Source of the DNA: UBA668 sp963720695
GTDB lineage: Bacteria; Actinomycetota; Acidimicrobiia; Acidimicrobiales; Ilumatobacteraceae
NCBI GenBank assembly: GCA_963720695.1
Contig: CAVRGG010000004.1
Coordinates: 1,302,001-1,366,000 of the forward strand
Reading direction: 5' to 3'
Length of the DNA: 64,000 bases
Shown here one piece after another: positions 17,899 through 28,001 of this stretch. The notes under the pieces were generated by a model. It worked only from the letters and a program-made list of their open reading frames with translations. It searched no databases and was not told where the DNA came from. A program made the position numbers and the translations under genes. Position 1 is the first letter of the stretch, and the number at the start of each line of letters is the position of its first letter.

Positions 17899-17925
17899 CC
17901 GTGAGGCAGAAAACCCGCCTCACGG
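17899..17925 (+). terminator. Rho-independent-type hairpin after the LapA-like gene
   Basis: CCGTGAGGC (17899-17907) pairs perfectly with GCCTCACGG (17917-17925) across a 9-nt loop. There is no U-run after it, as is usual in GC-rich actinobacteria. Confidence 0.6.
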
Positions 17926-18026
17926 GATGGCGTGGAGCCGACGGTCGGGGAGGTCGGGATGCGCTCGGGGTCGACCGGGTGACGGCTTCACGACCACTTC
18001 GTCGACGGATCCGGTAGGAAGTGGCA

Positions 18027-18911
18027 ATGGATCTGGATCTGCATGTCTCTCGTTTCGACTGGGCCGGTGGCGATGACCGCATCGGGCCCGGTGTCCGCGA
18101 TCTCGCCCAGCGCGCCGAGGCGATCGGGGTGCGGACGCTGTCCTTCATGGACCACTTCTTCCAGATGGACTGGAAGGCACCGGCCGAGCACCCGATGCTC
18201 GAGGGCTACACCGCACTCGGCTTCGTCGCCGGTTGCACCACGACGCTGCGCCTGCGGCTGCTCGTCACCGGTGTCACCTACCGCCACCCCGGGCTGCTGG
18301 CCAAGACCGTCACCACCCTCGACGTGCTCTCCGGTGGCCGCGCCGAGCTCGGCCTGGGCGCCGCCTGGTACGAACGCGAGCACAAGGGCCTCGGCGTGCC
18401 GTTCCCCCCGACCAAGGAACGATTCGAGCGGATGGAGGAGACCCTGCAGATCTGCCTGCAGATGTGGAGCCCCGACAACGGCCCGTACCACGGCACGCAC
18501 TACACGTTGGAAGAGACGTTGTGCAGCCCGCAACCGGTGAGCCGACCGCGTCCGCGGATCCTCATCGGCGGTTCCGGTGAGCGCAAGACCTTGCGCTTCG
18601 TCGCCCGGTACGCGGACGCCTGCAACATCATCGCCGCGCCCGACGACATCCCCCACAAGATCGACGTGCTCCGCCAACACTGCGCCGACCTCGGCCGCGA
18701 CCCCAACGAGATCGAGGTCTCGGCGATGTACCGCGACATCGAGCCCGGCACGAGCGTCGACGACGTGGTCCGCGGCGCGGAGCAGCTCGCCCGGCTGGGC
18801 GTGTCGACGCTCGTCACCGGCGCTGAGGGCGACGACCCCGCCGGATGGCTCGAGGACACGTTCGGCCCAGCGATGGATCGCATCGCCGAGATCGAACCGG
18901 CACGCCTCTGA
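18027..18911 (+). CDS. F420-dependent LLM-class oxidoreductase (TIGR03560-like)
   Basis: A 294-aa luciferase-like TIM-barrel protein. The N-terminus (LDLHVSRFDWAGGDDRIGP), LSFMDHFFQMD, LLVTGVTYRHPGLLAKTVTTLDVLSGGRA and GAAWYEREHKGLGVPFPPT are all typical of the F420-dependent subgroup. GGTAGGAAG upstream supports ATG 18027 rather than GTG 18021. Reaction and substrate are not predictable. Second of two likely F420 enzymes here, besides the SsuD-like one. Confidence 0.87.
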   Translation: MDLDLHVSRFDWAGGDDRIGPGVRDLAQRAEAIGVRTLSFMDHFFQMDWKAPAEHPMLEGYTALGFVAGCTTTLRLRLLVTGVTYRHPGLLAKTVTTLDVLSGGRAELGLGAAWYEREHKGLGVPFPPTKERFERMEETLQICLQMWSPDNGPYHGTHYTLEETLCSPQPVSRPRPRILIGGSGERKTLRFVARYADACNIIAAPDDIPHKIDVLRQHCADLGRDPNEIEVSAMYRDIEPGTSVDDVVRGAEQLARLGVSTLVTGAEGDDPAGWLEDTFGPAMDRIAEIEPARL

Positions 18912-18935
18912 TCGGGGCGCGACCGGCCGGGATGC

Positions 18936-20315
18936 TCAGCCCGCGAACGCGACGAGCTTGGCGAGTCCCGCGTCGGCGTGCGCCGCGACCCGCGCCGCGG
19001 CGGCCTGGAACGCAGGATCGGCGCGCTGTTCGTCGCTGACGCGACTCGGGTTCAACGCACAGCCGTTCGCCCAGGCGGCGATGTCGGGCTCCGCGCCGAA
19101 GCTCGCCGCCGCTCGCGCACCGCGGAACTGCATCTCCGCCCACTGGGCTGCGGTGTTGCTGTAGACGTTGGGCGGGCAGAGCCGGTTGCGTTCGTCGTCG
19201 TCGTCGCGAGTGGCCTCGACGTAGCCGATGAGCGCCGCGTTGAAGCAGGGGAAGCCCGCCCTGCTGGTCTGCAGCGTGATCCGGTCCGCTCCCCAGATGG
19301 GGACCATCGGCGGGTACTGCAATCCCGAAGCCGCACAGTGCACGACGAGGGCGTCGCGGGCGATGGGCACGTCGCCCTCGGCCATCACCAGTCGATCACG
19401 CTCGACGTGGCGGATGTGTCCCCCGCGAACGACCCGTTCGATGCTGCGCAACAGATCGAGCTCCCAGGTCGCGAGTGTTGGCGTCTTGGCCATCGTCGGG
19501 ACCACCCCAGGATCGATGCGCAACAGCACCCCTGCTTCCTCGAGGCGGAGGAAGGCGTCGTCCATCGTGTCGGCCACTGCGGCGGCCGCATAGATGTCGG
19601 CCGCCATCCCCGTGATCACCGCAGGATCAGGCTGGACGACGGCCCGGTTCAGCATCCACGGGTCGCGGGGCCGGACCCACACGATCCTCTCCGGCGCGAC
19701 ACCATTGCCGAGCAGCCACACGATGGCGTCGGTGGCGGTCTTGCCGGAGCCGACGATGACGTACTCCTCCGGAACGTCGATCTGCCGCGCGAGGTCGTTC
19801 ACCGCGACGACACTCACGCCGTCCGCAGCGCCGAACGGTGCCGGCGTGGTCGCGGGGATCGTGGGGGCGAGATACGTCGCATCGACCACGCGCCGACGTA
19901 CCCGGATCCGCACCTCCTCGCCGGACACACGGGACATCGCGACGTGATCCTCGCCGTCGTGTCGGTGGTCGTGGCCGGACAGGAAGGTCACCTTCCCGGA
20001 GGGGAGGAAGCGCCGCTGCATCACCGTGTCGTAGTAGCCGCAGATCTCGCCCACGCTGGCGCGCTCGTGGAGACCACGCTCCGGCCCGAACTCCTGCTTC
20101 GTCCCGGCGCCGAGTTCGGTCGAGGCGACGCCGTAGAACAGCGACGCCTGGTGCAGCCGGACGAACGGGTACGCGTCGAGCCAGTGCCCGCCGGGCGCGT
20201 GACGGCGGTCGACCAAGGTCACGTGTACGTCGGCGTGATCGATGAGCGCATCGGTGAATGCCATGCCCATCGCCCCTGCACCCACGACGAGGTAGTCGGT
20301 GTCGATCGTCCGCAC
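18936..20315 (-). CDS. FAD/NAD(P)-binding flavoprotein monooxygenase-like
   Basis: A 459-aa flavoprotein. An N-terminal Rossmann fold binds FAD (DYLVVGAGAMGMAFTDALI, with the ribose-binding acid in VTLVDRRHAPGGHW). A second dinucleotide fold is visible at VIVGSGKTATDAIVWLL, as in Baeyer-Villiger and N-hydroxylating flavin monooxygenases that use NADPH. The FxGxxxHxxxW/P fingerprint of Baeyer-Villiger enzymes is not seen, so a closer class cannot be given. The segment PFVRLHQASLFYGVAS after the first fold is characteristic of this uncharacterised group. It is convergent with the LLM gene. Confidence 0.8.
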   Translation of the reverse strand: MRTIDTDYLVVGAGAMGMAFTDALIDHADVHVTLVDRRHAPGGHWLDAYPFVRLHQASLFYGVASTELGAGTKQEFGPERGLHERASVGEICGYYDTVMQRRFLPSGKVTFLSGHDHRHDGEDHVAMSRVSGEEVRIRVRRRVVDATYLAPTIPATTPAPFGAADGVSVVAVNDLARQIDVPEEYVIVGSGKTATDAIVWLLGNGVAPERIVWVRPRDPWMLNRAVVQPDPAVITGMAADIYAAAAVADTMDDAFLRLEEAGVLLRIDPGVVPTMAKTPTLATWELDLLRSIERVVRGGHIRHVERDRLVMAEGDVPIARDALVVHCAASGLQYPPMVPIWGADRITLQTSRAGFPCFNAALIGYVEATRDDDDERNRLCPPNVYSNTAAQWAEMQFRGARAAASFGAEPDIAAWANGCALNPSRVSDEQRADPAFQAAAARVAAHADAGLAKLVAFAG

Positions 20316-20433
20316 GTTGCCGCACCTCCCGCCGGACGACGACGGTCCCGGCGTGGCACCACTTTGTCAGTTCCAACCCGGGGTGATGGTCAGCCACACC
20401 CTGGAAGCACGCCGGCTAGCGTCCGATTCCGCC

Positions 20434-23400
20434 TCACGCGTCGCAGGTGGCGCGATAGTCGGCGAGGGTGCCGATGTACCGCTGCCACTCGTCGGGGGTC
20501 AGGTTTCGGCCGGCGAGGCGGCAGGCTGCGTGCTCCCACACCACAGGGTCGAGTGACCATGTGGCCGTTCCCGTCGTACTCGCCACCGCCATCTCGCGGC
20601 CGTTCGGCGCGACCGCCAAGCCTTCGTCGGGGTCAGGTCGTCCCGTAGGGATCGGCCCGCCGATCGGCAGCATGGTGGCAACATCGATGACCTGCACCGC
20701 GTCGGTGGTGCGCACGACCAGCACCTCACCCTTCTCGTCAAACTCGATGTCCTGCACGCGAGCCCCCGGAAGGCGAACAGCGGCGCCGATCGGCTGAAGG
20801 TCGTCGAGCCTGCGGATCTCCATCGTGCCGTCCACCCTGGCGGTGGCGACGAGATCGTGGGCGCTCATGCCCACCTCCAGCACCCCTTCGAGAGGACCGA
20901 CGAGTCGGCGCCCCGTGCTGACCTCGTACATCGAGAGGCCGCTCGCATCGGTCAGGAGGACACGCGTTCCGTCGGACGAGAGGGCCGCAGATCTGGGGAG
21001 GCCGTTCGGAAGATCGATCGAGGACCACTTGCCGGCGGCGTCGAGGACGGTGTTCGTTCCGTCGAAATGCCAGACGATGAGCAACCTGGCTCCCGCGCCA
21101 TAGACAGGGAGCGCTGGAGACGGGAAACTCGGCGGATCGTCCGCGATCTGGCGCTGCTTGGTGAGGACGTCGTAATAGCCGATGGTTCCGTCGAGGAAGA
21201 CGGACGCGATCCGGTCGGGGCCGGCCCAGGTGCTCGGGCCCAAGCCGTCGAGGGCGTCGATGATCCCGCCGGCCCGCAGATCGAGAACCTCCGCCGGCAG
21301 GAATGGCAGGGTGGGTCGATCCAACCGATACACGAGCAGACGATCGCGCGAAAGGTACGCAAAGGGGGTGGTGCGCGGCCCAAGCTCTGTCGTCACAGGT
21401 CCGGAGCCGTCGAACTGCCACTCGCCCACCACGGGATCGACCCCGGAGACGGCGACGACCGAGCCCGTCGGGGTGATCGCCAGTTCCACAACGCTGCCGA
21501 GCTGCGCATCGAGGCGAGCGGCGCCGTCGGTCTCTCCTGTTGCGGCGCGGTACGACGTGAGCCCGCCGAAGAACCCGGTGCAACGGAGGGTGTCGTCGGC
21601 TGCGACGAAGGCGATGTGCACGCATTCCCTCACGTCGTCCACCGACCACAGCAACGCTCCGGTACGCAGGTCCCATGCCTCGACGGTCGACGCCGATTCG
21701 GCCGAGATGTCCGATGGATCGGTGTACCCGTTGCCGAACAACGTCGCCCCATCGGCACTCATCACCAGCGAGGTCGTGACGGGGATCTTCCCCTCATGGC
21801 CGTTCAGTTCGCGGATTTGTCGCAGCGAGGGAAGCTCCAGCATCCGAACGTCGCCGTCCTGTGACGACACGACGATTCTGTCATCGCCATCGAACATCGC
21901 GGCTGCCGTGCCACCGAGCACACGACCGGTCGTGTTGACTCGCCCCTCGACGCGACCGATCTCGGCACCGTTCACCGACAGGACGGTCACCTCGCCCTTC
22001 GTTCCACCCGCGACTGCGACATGACGGCCGTCCGGGCTCATCGCCACACCCGTCGCGTCGACCTGCATGTCGACGACGCGTCGTTGCTCGCCGAGGTCGT
22101 ACACGATGAGCCGCGCACGCTGACCTTGCCCGTCGACGAGTCTGGCGAGCAGCGCACCGTCCGCCGTCGTCGCCAGGCCGAGGGTCGGCGCCAGGGGGTC
22201 GCTGTCGATGATCTGCGGGGTGGCCCTCGCTGTCGATGAATCCGCGTGCCTCAGATCGGAGCGCCCGAGCACACCGTCCGCGGTCGCATGGACGAGCGAT
22301 CCGTCCGGCATGATCTGCGCAGCCTCGATCTTCGAGCCGAGGTCGAGCCAGTGGTAGCCGACGAAACCCGGTGACTCGGTGAACAACGAGAACAGCGCAC
22401 TGGCCGTGTCGGCCGACGGCGAGATCCGGTGTGCCTCGACGGCCAGCAGGGAGGCGAGAGCGCGATCCGAAGCACGCAGACGCGACGCATCGGCGAGCAG
22501 CGCGCGAAGGTTCGATTGCCGTGCGGCGCTCTCGGCGCGATCTCGAGCCGCCGACGCGCTGCTGGCCTGGATCTTGGCGAGGACTCCGGCCGTGAGTGCC
22601 ACCACGAGCAGCACGGCGATCGCCGTCAACCTCCGGCGCAGCCTCCGGTGCTGTCGTTCCCGTTGCGCGGATTCGGCATTTTCCAGCTCGCGCGAGGCGA
22701 CGACGAACGACTGCTCGAGCGGGGTCACCCGGCGACGTCCGGCCGCGGCGAGTACCTCCTCTGCCAATGCCAACCGACCACCGCGGTACAGATCGGAGTC
22801 CAACCGGCCAGCGCCCTCCCAGGCCAGCGCCGCGGCGCCCAGCCGCTGTCGTTGCAGCATCCAGTCGCGGTCCTCGTCGAGCCATTCGCGAAGACGTCCC
22901 CACTGGGTGAGCAGGGCTGCGTGGGCCACCTCGATGGTCGGTTCCCTGCTGATCGGGTCTCGATCGACGGTGAGCAGACGCTCGGTGACGAGCACCTCGA
23001 TCACGGCGTCGTCATCGAGCTCGAACTCGCCTCTGCGCGCCCGCTGGCAACTGTCGTCGCTGCCCTCCCCTGGGACCACCAGGCGCTCGAACAGCTGGCG
23101 GACCACAGCCTGCCGCGAGTCGTCGAACGAGGCCATCACTTCCTCCGCGCGGCTGGCGATGGCACCCGAAGCTCCGCCCATCGCGCGATAGGCCGCGGTC
23201 GTCATCACGCCACGTTCCTGGCGGCGGTACAGCTCGGTGAGCGCGAACTGCAACATCGGCAACGCACCCCGGGCACCGGCGACATCGTCGGTGATCTGCT
23301 CGGCAAGACCAGGCTCGAACTGCACCCCACGGGAGACGGCCGGCTCGGTGATCGCCTGGCGCAGCTCGGTCGTGGTCAGCGGTGTCACCAGGAACGCTCC

Positions 23401-25495
23401 GTCGCGCACCAGCGGACCGGCCACTGGATCTGCCAAAGGCCGATCGAAATGGTCAGCTCGTATCGCAGCGATCACGCGCACGTTGGACGCGCAGTCGGCA
23501 CAGGCCGCGAGGAACTCCGTGCGCGACTCGGGATCAGACAGCGCCCAGGTCTCCTCGAACTGATCGACGATCACGACGAGCTGCGTCTCGGCTTCGGCGG
23601 CGACGGATCGAAGTTGCTCTCGGACTGGAACGGGACCGTGATCGGACACGGCGACCCCGAGCAGCCCGGATCGCAGCCGGTCCGCAGGATCTTCGCCGGG
23701 TGCCATCGAAACCACACGCGCGGCCGCAGCGCGCGAGTCGTGGGATGAGACCGGCGTGAAGGAGTGAGCTCTTCCCGGACCCTGACGGTCCGACCACCAC
23801 GATGAACGGTGACGAGTCGACGCGCTGGGAGAGTTCGTCGACGAGGGCGCCACGACCGTGGAAGTCCGCAGCATCGAACTCGGCGAACGGACGCAGGCCC
23901 TTGTAGGGGTTGGTGGCCATCGCCGACGCGTCCACCTGGCCGTCCCGGACCACGACGGCACCCAGCTCGGCCGACGCGTCGGTGGGGCTTCCCGACGCCA
24001 GGAGCCAGGCGTCGACCAGTTCGGCCACCGAGGCGAAGCGATCCTCAGCCCGGGCCGCAGTTGCCCGCTGGAGCACGAGATCGAGCGCGACCGGAAGGTC
24101 CTGCCGCCACGGCGCAAGGGGCGGCAGTGTGCGTTCGGGCAGATAGCCGACCGATCCCGAGCTCCGGACACCTGCGAACGGCGGGATGCCGGTCAGCATC
24201 TCCCACGCCGTCACGGCCAGTCCGAACTGATCCCTGGACAATGGAGCGGATCCGTCGTGTGCCGTGTCCGACGCGATCCCGAAGTCAGCGAGGTAATGGT
24301 GATCGGCTTCATCGAGCAGCACGTTGGCCGGCTTCACATCGCCGTGGACCACGCCCACGGAGTGGGCACACACGAGCGCGCCGCCGACCTCGACGATCAA
24401 ACGAGTGACTCGCTCCACCGGCCATGCGCCCGACTTCGCAACCATTCGGTCGGCACTGCCGCCCCGCATCCAACGAAAGACGAGGTAGGCCCCCGCTGGT
24501 TCACGCCAGAAGTCGTACAACGGCACGATGTGTGGATGCTCGAGGCGCGACACGATCTGCGCCTCGATCTCGAAGCGCTGCACGAACGTCGACGCGTCGG
24601 CCAACTCCGGCCTGATCACCTTGACGGCGACATCCCGACCGATACCTGGCTGGGTGCCGCGGTACACCTGCGATGCGGCACCCTCCCCGAGTCGCTCGTG
24701 GAGCACGTAGCCGCGCAACTCCTGTCCAGCACGTGTCACCGCACCGGTGTCGTCACTCGCAATCGAACGATCGAGCATCACCAGGGATGCTGACGGAGCC
24801 AGCCCGGTTTCGTCGGCAAGGCGATTCCGGTACTGATGGAACGCCCGCAGTGCGTCGACCTTGCGCCCCGCCTCGGAGAGGGCCCGCAGATAGAGCACCA
24901 TCGTTCGTTCGCGCTGTGAGTGGGCCGCCACCATCTCCTCCAGCTCCGAGATGGCGACGTTCGGCTCACCATTGAGGAGAAGGGCCGCCGCTCGATCCTC
25001 CCGCGCCACCAGCCTCAGCTCCTCCAGGCGTGACGCTGAAGGCAACGCCCACCATTCCGTTGCGAGCTCGCCGAAGGCCGGACCGCGCCAGAGCGAGAGC
25101 GCCTCGCCGAGCAGGGCGAGCTGATGTGTCGGTGACGATCGGCTCGCGCTGTCGACCAGCTCGGTGAAGCGCACCGAGTCGACCGATCCCGGCGGAACGG
25201 CAAGGCGATATCCCGAACCGACAGTCTCGACGAGGTCGAGTCCGATCGCCAGCCGCAGGCGCGACACGTAGGTCATGAGGGTCCGGCGCGCTCGGTCAGG
25301 AGGCTCCGTATCGGACCACAGGATCTCGATCAGACGCTCGATCGTGATCGAGTGCCCGGGTTCGGTCAGCAGGGCGCCCAACAGGCGCCGCTGCTGCGGC
25401 CCGCCCAGCGCAATCGCAGCGTCGCCACGCCGTGCCTCGACCGGCCCGAGGACCCTGAACCCGACCTCCACCTGCGCTGGTCCCCCGTCGCTCAT
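20434..25495 (-). CDS. SARP-protein kinase-nSTAND-propeller fusion regulator, one frameshift
   Basis: About 1,686 codons once one frame jump is allowed. From ATG 25495: OmpR-type winged helix plus BTAD (residues about 10-250); Ser/Thr kinase (about 260-505) with GEGAAS, VAVK, HGDVKPAN and DFG, so probably active; nSTAND NTPase (from about 529) with Walker A GPSGSGKSS (569-577) and Walker B VIVDQFEE; a membrane-like helix TAIAVLLVVALTAGVLAKI; and a C-terminal stretch of about 600 residues of WD40-like repeats. The frame changes by one base near 23712-23732, inside GC-rich sequence between AGLIPRLA and ARVVSMAPGEDP. Homology is continuous across it, so this is one gene with an indel or sequence error. 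The ATG overlaps the stop of the gene at 25492. A transmembrane regulator linking an outside propeller to DNA binding is my inference. Confidence 0.8.
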
Positions 25496-26802
25496 GCTCC
25501 GACGAGCACGTCGACCAGGGCTCGTTGGAGGCTCTCCGGTGCACCGCCATCTCCGTTCGCGTGCAGCACGATGGTAATCCCGCTCTCGGGGAGGTACAGA
25601 CCGAGGGTCTGCGAGCCGACGCTGCCGCCGCGAAAGCCGATCGCTCGCACATCGCTGAGCTCGCTGATTTCGTCGCACAGGCAGTAGCCCTTGATCAGCC
25701 CGCGGCCGACGAAGAATCCGCGGCCATTCCCCAGTCCAGCCTGGCCGGGATCGAATGCCAACGACCGGGCCGTCGTCTCCGGACCGAGCAGCGCGCCCGT
25801 GGCCACCGCCTCGGTGAAGGTGAGCAGATCGCTGGCTGTCGTGACGACTCCCCACTCGGCGAACCCGAAGCTCATGTACGCCTCGTTGGGCAGCATGCTC
25901 ATGGCCGCGGCCGACCCGTCGGGCATGTCGAAGACACCGTCCTGAAGATCGGCCGGCCGAGGACCGCCGTCGAACAGCGAGGAGTGTTCGAGCCCCAACG
26001 GGTCGGTGACATAGGTCTTCACGGCAGCTGCGAGCGAGTCACCCGTGACATCCTCGATCACCACTCCGAGCGCGACGATCGCCGCGCCGAAACCCGGTCC
26101 ATTCGTCACCGAGTCGAAGATGCCAGGGGCGCTCAGCGGTGGGAGCGCGGCAGCGGCTTCCAAGATCTCCCCTGGCGTCCAGTGGTGTTCGAGATCTGGC
26201 AGCACGAGGTCAACCAGAGCCTCATCGAGCGTCGGCATGCCGCTCGAGGCGTCGAGCAACATCTCGACGGTGATCGTGTCGGCCGCAGGGTAGTCGGGGA
26301 CCCATGTGTCCAGCGTTGCCGCGGGGTCGAGCAGACCCTCGTCGATCAGGCGCAGGGCCACCATCGTGGTGAAGTCCGTCGACACGAAGGATGCGAGAAA
26401 TCGCCCCTCGGGGTCGAGCGGGGCAGAGCCCGAGGGACCGTCGATGCCGGTGGCGATGACGAGGTCGGGCTGGCCGGGCACGCGCACGCCCAGCATCACG
26501 CCGGTTGCCGGAGCGGCGCGTTGATCCGGATTCTCGTCGAGCGACTGCTGGACGAGCTGGCGCAGCTGCGGCTCCAGCGCCGACAGGTCAGGGCCGTCCA
26601 CGGTGGCGGTCGTCGAGGCGGAGTCGGCCTGCGTCGACGTGGGAGCTGCCGTGGACTGCGGCACCGTCGACGGCGCCGGCAAGGTGCCTGGCAACGAGCC
26701 TCCCGAGCCCCCGTCCGTGCCGCACGCAACGGTCATCATCGCGAGTGAGACGGCGGCGACCACCAGCTTCGAATTCTTCCTGAGTGCAGCGTGTGTGTTC
26801 AT
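25492..26802 (-). CDS. Lipoprotein related to serine beta-lactamase / DD-peptidase, catalytic residues lost
   Basis: A 436-aa exported lipoprotein: charged N-terminus, hydrophobic helix, lipobox ending TVAC (Cys27), then a Ser/Thr/Pro linker to about residue 70. Residues about 75-430 follow class C beta-lactamase (serine hydrolase) order: FVSTDFTTMVALRLIDEGLLD, ITVEMLLDASSGMP, APGIFDSVTN, VIEDVTGDS, YVTDPLGLEHSSLF, GVVTTASDLLTFTEAV. The SxxK tetrad aligns with F139-x-x-T142, the YxN box is replaced by small residues, and neither KTG nor HxG is recognisable in the GFRGGSVGSQ region. It should therefore be catalytically dead. It is translationally coupled (ATGA, 25492-25495) to the SARP-kinase-STAND gene, hinting at a sensor role. 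Confidence 0.8.
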   Translation of the reverse strand: MNTHAALRKNSKLVVAAVSLAMMTVACGTDGGSGGSLPGTLPAPSTVPQSTAAPTSTQADSASTTATVDGPDLSALEPQLRQLVQQSLDENPDQRAAPATGVMLGVRVPGQPDLVIATGIDGPSGSAPLDPEGRFLASFVSTDFTTMVALRLIDEGLLDPAATLDTWVPDYPAADTITVEMLLDASSGMPTLDEALVDLVLPDLEHHWTPGEILEAAAALPPLSAPGIFDSVTNGPGFGAAIVALGVVIEDVTGDSLAAAVKTYVTDPLGLEHSSLFDGGPRPADLQDGVFDMPDGSAAAMSMLPNEAYMSFGFAEWGVVTTASDLLTFTEAVATGALLGPETTARSLAFDPGQAGLGNGRGFFVGRGLIKGYCLCDEISELSDVRAIGFRGGSVGSQTLGLYLPESGITIVLHANGDGGAPESLQRALVDVLVGA

Positions 26803-26905
26803 GCGCCGATCGTCGAACGGCGGTGTTGCAATCTGTCCACAAGCGCCGACTCCTGACGGATGACCCTCAGAGATCAGCGGAGCGTGGGGCGCGGTTCGGG
26901 CACGC

Positions 26906-27364
26906 TCACGACTCAGGAGGACCGAGGTGGGGTTGCCCGAAGGGCCACGCCTCGGCGATCCACGCAGGGACGAAGTCGTCGAGCACCTCGTCGAGCGGGG
27001 TGCCGACCATGTCGTCGATCACCCACCAGGAGATCTCGGCGTCGGAACCTGGTCGAGACGGTGGATCGATGTAGATGCAACCGAGCAACGCAGTCTCCGC
27101 GGCATCGAGCACCGCATAGTTGAACGACTCGTGGGCGTTCGCCTCTCGCTCGTGACGGGCGAGGTCGGCCCGGTCCTGCTCGACGGTCATGGTGTCGGGG
27201 GGCCAACCCCATGCCTCGCCGTAGATCGACCACAGCCGTTCCCGGGATCCCATCACCGCCGGGTAGTCGATGTCGACATCGTCGGCGCGAATCGGCCGCA
27301 GATGGTGACCTGTTGGGAGTTCGACCTGAAGTGGATGGTCGAAGTCGTCGGGAAGCCAGTTCAT
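26906..27364 (-). CDS. GNAT-family N-acetyltransferase-like protein
   Basis: A 152-aa protein starting at ATG 27364 behind GGAGGAGACATC. Sequence order fits a GNAT fold: HHLRPIRADDVDIDYPAVMGSRERLW at the N-terminus (beta1-alpha1), NYAVLDAAETALLGCIYIDPP (beta4) and AEISWWVIDDMVGTPLDE (beta5 region). The usual acetyl-CoA signature R/QxxGxG/A is not evident after it, so activity is uncertain. A family of hypothetical actinobacterial GNAT-like proteins shares the DAEISWWV motif. Substrate unknown. Confidence 0.75.
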   Translation of the reverse strand: MNWLPDDFDHPLQVELPTGHHLRPIRADDVDIDYPAVMGSRERLWSIYGEAWGWPPDTMTVEQDRADLARHEREANAHESFNYAVLDAAETALLGCIYIDPPSRPGSDAEISWWVIDDMVGTPLDEVLDDFVPAWIAEAWPFGQPHLGPPES

Positions 27365-27493
27365 GATGTCTCCTCCTGGTGGATCGTCGATGTCGCTCGC
27401 ATGCTGCGTACCAGATGCGAGGGCGGCCGGGCGCTCACTCGGGCGCCCGGCCGCGCACTGCCGTCGCGGGTGACGGCAACGGAGCATCCGCCG

Positions 27494-27778
27494 TCAGCGG
27501 CCGGCGAGGTCGGCCGTCTGTGGACCGAACTCGCTCGCCACGACCGACACGACGTCCGCCGGAAAGCCTCCACGGCGCGCATGCTCGCGGATGGTCTCCT
27601 CGTCGGCGGCCTCGTGCACGCAGTAGACCTTGTCACCCGCGACGAAGCTGTTGACCCAGTGATACGGCACACCGAGCGATGCCACGGCCTCGTTCGAGGT
27701 GCGGGAAATCTCGGCGAGTTGCTCCTGGGTGAGCTCGCTGGCGTTGGGAATGTTGCGTTCGATGATGAATCGCTTCAC
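27494..27778 (-). CDS. DUF4242 / SCO4226-like small protein
   Basis: A 94-aa protein from GTG 27778, set by AAGGAGAAC just upstream. MKRFIIERNIPNASELTQEQLAEI and VNSFVAGDKVYCVHEAADEETIREHARRGG match DUF4242 proteins, of which Streptomyces SCO4226 binds nickel. The fold is a ferredoxin-like dimer. The two conserved histidines (in VHE and EHA) are in place. It lies 130 bp upstream of the acetyltransferase gene in the same direction and may share its transcript. Confidence 0.82.
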   Translation of the reverse strand: MKRFIIERNIPNASELTQEQLAEISRTSNEAVASLGVPYHWVNSFVAGDKVYCVHEAADEETIREHARRGGFPADVVSVVASEFGPQTADLAGR

Positions 27779-27910
27779 TGATGTTCTCCTTGTGTCCTCC
27801 ACGAAAGCGTGGAACGACACGCATCGTGTGCCGGCGACAGCGGCGCCGCATCGGGAGCACCTCCCCATCTTCGACCCGAGCAGGCCGACCCGGATCGGCC
27901 GCTGAGAATG

Positions 27911-27979
27911 GGGAATCGTTCCCGATGTGCGGGCTGACGCCCATCCGTACCGTCCCAGAAGGGTGAGATCGGCTCACCC
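27911..27979 (+). promoter_or_regulatory. Dyad and hairpin upstream of the secreted protein gene
   Basis: A perfect dyad GGGAA-TCG-TTCCC lies at 27911-27923, and GGGTGAG / CTCACCC with a 5-nt loop at 27961-27979, close before the ribosome-binding site of the 28002 gene. The first may be an operator shared with the divergent DUF4242 gene; the second could fold in the 5' leader. No regulator is identified. Confidence 0.35.
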
Positions 27980-28001
27980 CTTCGCCCACGAAAGGGACGA
28001 C

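Noticed and set aside
20434..24171. Separate NTPase-propeller gene starting internally
   Set aside because: Without the upstream frame it lacks the Walker A motif; continuity of homology favours one frameshifted gene.
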